Source: Chloroflexota bacterium (GTDB lineage Bacteria > Chloroflexota > Dormibacteria > CF-121). From it: a stretch of DNA of 45,422 nt. Positions 40,446 to 45,422 of this stretch are shown one piece after another. Numbering within the stretch: the first letter of the stretch is position 1; every line of letters starts with the position of its first letter. The stretch lies in NCBI GenBank assembly GCA_005881175.1, contig VBEN01000014.1, positions 1-45,422 of the forward strand, written 5' to 3'. A program made the translations under genes and the position numbers. The notes under the pieces were generated by a model. That model made no database searches. It was not told where the DNA came from and saw nothing but the letters and a program-made list of their open reading frames with translations.

Positions 40446-40970
40446 TTGCGGGGGAGGCTCGGGGTGCGGGGTTTTCGCCCTCGGGATCATCGGTAGGCCG
40501 AGCATGGCCTCGGTCATCGCCGCATATTGCTCCTGGCTGCGCCAGTCGTAGTGCGGGTTGCGCCAGCGGACATAGCCGCGATAGTCGATGAGGAACAGCG
40601 ATCGCTGCGCGACGCCGCGCTCCTCGTTGAGGACCCCATAGCGGCGGGCAACAGCCTTGTCCCAGTCGGCGAGGAGCGGGAAGGGCAGGTCGCCCAGGCT
40701 CTTCGCGTAGGCCTTGTGCGCCCAGATGTGATCGACGCTGATGGCGAGCACCTGGGTCTCCCCTTTGACGATCTGGTCATGATCACCTCGCAAGGAGGTG
40801 AGCTCATTGGTTCAACCCGGACTGAAGTCGAAGACATAGAAGCAGATGAGGACATGCTTGCTTCCGCGGAACGATGAGAGCGCAACCGGGTCGCCGTCGG
40901 GCGTTCCGGGCAGGCTGAAGTCTGGTGCCTGGTCACCAATCCCCGGCATGCTGGCCGCGGCACTCGGCAT
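40425..40970 (-). CDS. AhpE/AhpC-TSA-like peroxiredoxin with in-frame TGA (40812-40814) at the peroxidatic Cys position; candidate selenoprotein
   Basis: Same-frame translation MPSAAASMPGIGDQAPDFSLPGTPDGDPVALSSFRGSKHVLICFYVFDFSPG[TGA]TNELTSLRGDHDQIVKGETQVLAISVDHIWAHKAYAKSLGDLPFPLLADWDKAVARRYGVLNEERGVAQRSLFLIDYRG... Confidence 0.8.
40779..40807 (-). ncRNA. Candidate bacterial SECIS-like stem-loop downstream of UGA
   Basis: RNA 5'-AUGA-gc-UCACCUC-CUUGC-GAGGUGA-UCAU-3': 7-bp upper stem, 4-bp lower stem, loop begins 17 nt after UGA. Confidence 0.55.
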
Positions 40971-40988
40971 CGACCTATTGTAAGTTGG

Positions 40989-41627
40989 GTGATTTTCCGC
41001 GATCGGGTGGATGCCGGTGAACGGCTGGCGGTAGCACTCCAGCGCTACCGCGACGCAGCGGACACGATTGTCCTGGGCATCCCTCGCGGCGGCGTGGTGG
41101 TAGCCAAAGCCATCGCGGTCGAGCTGCATCTGCCGCTCTCGATCTGTCCGGTGCGCAAGCTCGGCGCGCCTGGCAACCCGGAGTTGGCGATCGGGGCCGT
41201 CGACGACGACGCCGTGCTCGTCTTCGACCGCAAGCTCAGCCGGCACATCGGCCTGAGCGAGAATGACATCGCTCGCGCCGCCACACGCCAGCGCGAAGAA
41301 CTGCGCGCCTGGCTGTCGGCCCTGGCGGCGGGAGAGCTGCCGCCACTCGCCGGACGGACGGTGATCCTGACGGACGATGGGGTCGCCACCGGATACACGG
41401 CGCAGGCCGGCGTCGAGACCGTGCGCCGGCGCGGCGGCCGTCGGGTGGTGCTGGCCGTGCCGGTCGCTCCACCCGACACGGCCGGATGGTTGGCTCCACA
41501 GGTCGACGAATTCATCTGCCTGGCCACGCCGGAGCCCTTCTATGCCGTCGGCAACTTCTTCGAGGAATGGCCACAGGTCACCGACGACGAGGTTCGAGCG
41601 TTGCTGCTGGCTGGTAACACGTTGTAG
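40989..41627 (+). CDS. Phosphoribosyltransferase-family protein
   Basis: TIVLGIPRGGVVVAKAIAVELHLPLSICPVRKLGAPGNPELAIGAV; VILTDDGVATGYT. Confidence 0.9.
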   Translation: MIFRDRVDAGERLAVALQRYRDAADTIVLGIPRGGVVVAKAIAVELHLPLSICPVRKLGAPGNPELAIGAVDDDAVLVFDRKLSRHIGLSENDIARAATRQREELRAWLSALAAGELPPLAGRTVILTDDGVATGYTAQAGVETVRRRGGRRVVLAVPVAPPDTAGWLAPQVDEFICLATPEPFYAVGNFFEEWPQVTDDEVRALLLAGNTL

Positions 41628-41731
41628 CGAGGACCGATACACCGGCAAGGTCGGCGCCCTTCGCCCGGTTACAGAAGCGTGACGGGTTCTTTGGGTGGCA
41701 TTTGGACACCCGGTCATATAGTGGTGGGCGC

Positions 41732-43102
41732 ATGGCGCTCTTGAAGAAGGGAAAGGGGAATCAAGGCGCCGGCGCGCCCAAGGGCCCAGCCTTCAGTCCG
41801 ATCGACCGAGTCGGGCTGCTCGGCCTCCTCGACCAGGTGGTCAACGGCGGCCAGTCGGGGGTGCTGGAATTGCGAGAGCCTCGCGGGAACTGGGTTTACG
41901 CCTTCCAGGCCGGGGCCTTGACGCATGCCAGTGGTGGACGCGTCCGGGGAGCTCGACAGGCCTTCGACCTGCTGTGGGAGTTCCAGAGCGGCGAGTTTTC
42001 CTTCGCGCCCGGCCCGCATCCGGGCCTGGCAGGCAACCTGTACATCGACAAGGGCCGGCTGCTCGACCTGCTGCGTCGCAGCCAGACCGTTCTCCAGGGA
42101 CCATCCGCCCCCTACATCCCGCCGGACCAGCAGCGGGCGATCGCGCCCCCGAACCAGCCCTACCGGCCGCCGGTGCCAGGGCAAATGCCAACCTGGCAGC
42201 CACCAGCGCCGCCCGGCCAGTATCCCGTACCGCCGCCCCAGGGCTGGCCAGCTGCCGGCCAGCCCGGCATGCCACCGGCGCCCGCCTGGGGCTACCCGCC
42301 GCAGCAGGGATATCCGGGCGCCCCATATCCGGGTGCGCCATACCCGGGAGCCCCGGCAGCGGGTCAGCCGTATCCGCCCCAACCGTACCCACCGCAGGGC
42401 TATCCCCAGAATATGCCGCAGGGGATGCCTCCCCAAGGTATGCCCCCGCAGATGATGCCGCCCCATGCGATGCCACCGCAGGCGCCTCCCGCCAGGCCGC
42501 CGGCCCAAACCCGACCCGTGACACCCCAGAGCTTTTCGGTGCCACCGATGGCGATTCCGAAGAAGCGCGAGGCTATCCCGACCTATCAGCCGCCGGCGGC
42601 GGCGCCGGTGCCGCCCACGGTCGCCGAGCCGCCCCGGCAAGACGATCTGGCCGCCCTCCGGGCCAGCCTGGTGGGCCAGGCGCCGCCCGTCCGCCCAGTC
42701 CCCACCGGGGCCGCTTGGGGCGTGCGCACGGCGGAGGGCACGGTGACGCCACTTCCGGCTGCCCCCGTCAAGGGGAAAGGAAAGGAAAAGGGCAAGGCCA
42801 AGGCTGCCGCCAAGGGAGGCCCGAAGCCCAAGGGAGGCCCGAAGCCCGACTCGAGACTCATGGCAGCGATCAAGGTGAAGCTGATCACGTTTCTCCTCTG
42901 GGCCTGCGAGCGCCGTTACTCGCCCGATGATCACTGGACACTCAAGGATGCCTTCGAGGTCTCGACCATGGAGCTGCGCGACCAGTTCTTTAGCGCCTTC
43001 TCGCAATCGCTGAAGTCGGCCAACAGGCCGAACGCGAATGACGACGACGACATGGATAACATGGCCGCCGGTCGCATGCGCGGCCGCGGCCGTCGCCACT
43101 AA
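41732..43102 (+). CDS. DUF4388 (PatA-N-like) protein with long Pro/Gly/Met-rich region
   Basis: DRVGLLGLLDQVVNGGQSGVLELREPRGNWVYAFQAGALTHASGGRVRGARQAFDLLWEFQSGEFSF; PYPGAPYPGAP and MPPQGMPPQ repeats. Confidence 0.7.
   Translation: MALLKKGKGNQGAGAPKGPAFSPIDRVGLLGLLDQVVNGGQSGVLELREPRGNWVYAFQAGALTHASGGRVRGARQAFDLLWEFQSGEFSFAPGPHPGLAGNLYIDKGRLLDLLRRSQTVLQGPSAPYIPPDQQRAIAPPNQPYRPPVPGQMPTWQPPAPPGQYPVPPPQGWPAAGQPGMPPAPAWGYPPQQGYPGAPYPGAPYPGAPAAGQPYPPQPYPPQGYPQNMPQGMPPQGMPPQMMPPHAMPPQAPPARPPAQTRPVTPQSFSVPPMAIPKKREAIPTYQPPAAAPVPPTVAEPPRQDDLAALRASLVGQAPPVRPVPTGAAWGVRTAEGTVTPLPAAPVKGKGKEKGKAKAAAKGGPKPKGGPKPDSRLMAAIKVKLITFLLWACERRYSPDDHWTLKDAFEVSTMELRDQFFSAFSQSLKSANRPNANDDDDMDNMAAGRMRGRGRRH
42311..42355 (+). 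repeat. 15-nt tandem repeat encoding (PYPGA)n
   Basis: tatccgggcgcccca tatccgggtgcgcca tacccgggagccccg. Confidence 0.7.
42811..42847 (+). repeat. 18-nt direct repeat (aagggaggcccgaagccc x2) encoding KGGPKPKGGPKP
   Basis: Direct reading. Confidence 0.7.
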
Positions 43103-43115
43103 ACTTGCCTTTGCC

Positions 43116-45314
43116 TTGGCAACGTTCCCTGCCGCGACCGAACGCGGCGTCGATCTCTTAACCGGACTCAATCCGCCGCAGCGCGCTGCCGTGACGGCCG
43201 GCGATGGCCCGCTGCTGATCTTTGCTGGTGCGGGCAGCGGCAAGACGCGGGTCTTGACGCACCGGATTGCCTGGCTGATCCAGCAGGGGCGAGCCGAGCC
43301 TGGAGAAATCCTGGCCGTGACGTTTACGAATAAGGCCGCCCGCGAGATGCGCGGCCGGGTCGAGCATCTCCTCAATCTGACCGCCGGCGCGATCTGGATG
43401 GGAACCTTCCATGCGATCGGGGTTCGCATCCTGCGTCGGGACGGCAGCGCTGATGGAATCGACCGCCATTTCGTGATCTACGACGAGGCCGACCGGCTGT
43501 CGGTCGTCAAGCGGGTGATGAACGAGATGCGCCTCGATGAAAAGCGCTATCCGCCCGGCGGCATGGTAGCGCTGATCTCGCGCGCCAAGGACGAGGTCAT
43601 CAGCGCCGAAGATCAGCTAAGGGCGGCAGGCACGCACAACGAGGAGCTGGCCGCTCGGATCCGGTTGCGCTATGACCCGTTTCTCGAGCAGAACAACGCG
43701 CTCGACTTCGACGATCTGCTGATGCGGGCGGTCTGGCTGTTCGATCGCCACCCGGAGGTGCTCGAGAAGTACCAGAAACGGTTCAAATACATCATGGTCG
43801 ACGAGTACCAGGACACCAACCGGGCGCAGTACCTGATGGTGCGCCATCTTGCCAGCAAGCATCGCAACCTCTGCGTCGTGGGCGACGACGACCAGAGCAT
43901 CTACATGTTCCGTGGCGCGGACGTGCGCAACATTCTGTCCTTTGAGCACGACTATCCCGATGCGCAGATCGTCAAGCTGGAGCAAAACTATCGATCGACG
44001 CAGGTCATCCTCGACGCCGCGTACCACGTCATCAAGGCCAATCCGAACCGCGCCGAAAAACGGCTCTGGACCGATCGGCCGGGCGGGCCGAAGGTGGTGG
44101 TGGCGCAGACCTATGACGAGCAAGAGGAGGCACAGGCCGTCGCGCGAGAGGCCCTGCGCCTGGTCGCCGAAGGCGATTACCGGCTCGGCGATATCGCCAT
44201 CCTCTATCGCACCAACGCGCAGTCGCGGGCCCTTGAAGAAGTCCTGCTTCGGCGCGGCGTCCCCTACCGCCTGATCGGCGGGCTGCGGTTCTATGAGCGG
44301 CGGGAAGTCAAAGACGTCCTCGCGTACCTCCGGTTGATCGCCAATCCGCAGGAGACGCTGAGCTTCTCCCGCATCATCAACGTCCCCCGTCGCAAGCTGG
44401 GCGAAAAATCGCTCGCCCAGCTGGGCTACTGGGCCGACGCCCACGGCATGTCCGCCTGGGATTCCCTCACCCGCCTCGATGAGATGGATTTGACATCGGC
44501 GGCGAAGCTCGCCCTCGCGGACTTCCGTGATCTTGTGCTCGAAGTGCGGGCGGCCAGCGAGGAGCGGCGGCTGGTGGAGGTGATCGACCTCCTGCTCCTG
44601 CGCACGGCTTACGAGCGCTATGTCAAGGAAGGCAGCGCCGAGGGTGAGGAGCGTTGGGCGAATGTGCTCGAGCTGCGGGGCCTCGCGTCAGAGTACGATG
44701 GGCTGCCGCCGGGCGAGGGCCTGCAGGCCTTCCTCGAGGACGTCGCGCTCATGAGCGATGTCGACACCATGGACGACCGGGCGCAGGGGATGACGCTGAT
44801 CACCCTGCACATGGTCAAGGGCCTCGAGTTCCCTGTCGTCTTCATGCTCGGCATGGAGGAAGGCCTCTTTCCGCATAGCCGCAGCCTAGATTCGCCGGCC
44901 GGCCTGGAGGAGGAACGCCGGCTCGCCTACGTGGGAATGACGCGGGCGAAGGACCGGCTCTATTTGTTTCACGCCTTCCGCCGCCATCTCTGGGGCAGCG
45001 CGAACCTGAACCTGCCCTCGCGCTTTCTCAAGGACATTCCCCCCGACCTGGTTGATGGGTCCGCCGGACTTCCGGCTGGCATTCCCGACCCCAGCATGGC
45101 GCCCGCCCGCCTTGTCGAAGCCGCCCGCCCAGCCGCGCCGGTCGAACTGGTTCAGCGATTTGCGCCGGGCGATCACGTCGACCATCGGGCCTGGGGGCGG
45201 GGGACTGTGCTCAAGAGCACGATGACCAGGACGGACGAAGAAATCATCGTCAAGTTCGACAAGGTCGGCATGAAGATTCTGGCGGTCAGCCTGGCCCCGA
45301 TCGTCAAGGTTTGA
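43116..45314 (+). CDS. pcrA: ATP-dependent DNA helicase UvrD/PcrA
   Basis: LLTGLNPPQRAAVTAGDGPLLIFAGAGSGKTRVLTHRIAWLI; VDEYQDTN; YRSTQ; TLHMVKGLEFPVVFM; TTG start proposed. Confidence 0.95.
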   Translation: MATFPAATERGVDLLTGLNPPQRAAVTAGDGPLLIFAGAGSGKTRVLTHRIAWLIQQGRAEPGEILAVTFTNKAAREMRGRVEHLLNLTAGAIWMGTFHAIGVRILRRDGSADGIDRHFVIYDEADRLSVVKRVMNEMRLDEKRYPPGGMVALISRAKDEVISAEDQLRAAGTHNEELAARIRLRYDPFLEQNNALDFDDLLMRAVWLFDRHPEVLEKYQKRFKYIMVDEYQDTNRAQYLMVRHLASKHRNLCVVGDDDQSIYMFRGADVRNILSFEHDYPDAQIVKLEQNYRSTQVILDAAYHVIKANPNRAEKRLWTDRPGGPKVVVAQTYDEQEEAQAVAREALRLVAEGDYRLGDIAILYRTNAQSRALEEVLLRRGVPYRLIGGLRFYERREVKDVLAYLRLIANPQETLSFSRIINVPRRKLGEKSLAQLGYWADAHGMSAWDSLTRLDEMDLTSAAKLALADFRDLVLEVRAASEERRLVEVIDLLLLRTAYERYVKEGSAEGEERWANVLELRGLASEYDGLPPGEGLQAFLEDVALMSDVDTMDDRAQGMTLITLHMVKGLEFPVVFMLGMEEGLFPHSRSLDSPAGLEEERRLAYVGMTRAKDRLYLFHAFRRHLWGSANLNLPSRFLKDIPPDLVDGSAGLPAGIPDPSMAPARLVEAARPAAPVELVQRFAPGDHVDHRAWGRGTVLKSTMTRTDEEIIVKFDKVGMKILAVSLAPIVKV

Positions 45315-45422
45315 GCACCGCCCGCCGAACGCCTCAAACGCTCGCATCGCACGTTCCGCGCGGCTCGCGTGGGCCGGCGGGCCCGGAGGCGCAAGCGCGC
45401 GTCCTCGAGCTGCGGACGCTGA
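45311..45422 (+). CDS. Possible NAD-dependent DNA ligase N-terminus, truncated at window end
   Basis: TTGA overlap with pcrA; MSTARRTPQTLASHVPRGSRGPAGPEAQARVLELRTL resembles a LigA start; pcrA-ligA adjacency is common. Confidence 0.35.
   Translation, partial: MSTARRTPQTLASHVPRGSRGPAGPEAQARVLELRTL

Noticed and set aside
40812-40814. Simple nonsense/pseudogene explanation for the peroxiredoxin TGA
   Set aside because: Not excluded, but less likely: downstream frame is intact to a normal C-terminus and the TGA falls exactly on the catalytic Cys with a hairpin at SECIS distance.
41714-43429. 571-aa minus-strand ORF opposite the DUF4388 gene
   Set aside because: Shadow ORF in high-GC sequence; Arg/Gly/His-rich, no recognisable domain; sense strand has a coherent protein.

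Overview
High-GC bacterial chromosomal window, probably from a Chloroflexota/Dormibacterota-like Terrabacteria lineage (taxon is inference from gene content and order). Most of it is a fused str/S10/spc/alpha ribosomal superoperon: rpsL-rpsG-fusA-tuf-rpsJ...secY-adk-map-infA-rpmJ...rpoA-rplQ-truA-rplM-rpsI. It is followed by a DUF222/HNH gene, an SRAP gene, cdaA-cdaR-glmS, an acpS-remnant/nnrD, alr, a TPP riboswitch with thiE-thiSG-thiL, tsaE-tsaB-rimI-tsaD, an SGNH hydrolase, CIRCE-groES, a peroxiredoxin, a PRTase, a DUF4388 protein and pcrA. No defence island, CRISPR, tRNA or rRNA was seen. Most notable: (1) the minus-strand peroxiredoxin (40425-40970) is split in the ORF track by one in-frame TGA exactly at the peroxidatic Cys position, with a candidate bacterial SECIS-like hairpin 17 nt downstream, suggesting a selenocysteine peroxiredoxin; (2) an acpS gene has lost its middle and its C-terminal half reads in frame into nnrD; (3) alr, thiL and tsaD each have conserved N-terminal residues upstream of any ATG/GTG/TTG, with near-cognate codons at the upstream stop codon; (4) an in-frame ThiS-ThiG fusion buries the ThiS Gly-Gly terminus; (5) several r-proteins carry long disordered C-terminal tails; (6) two r-protein transcripts appear to start with similar 6-bp hairpins. 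All calls come from reading the sequence; no database search was run.
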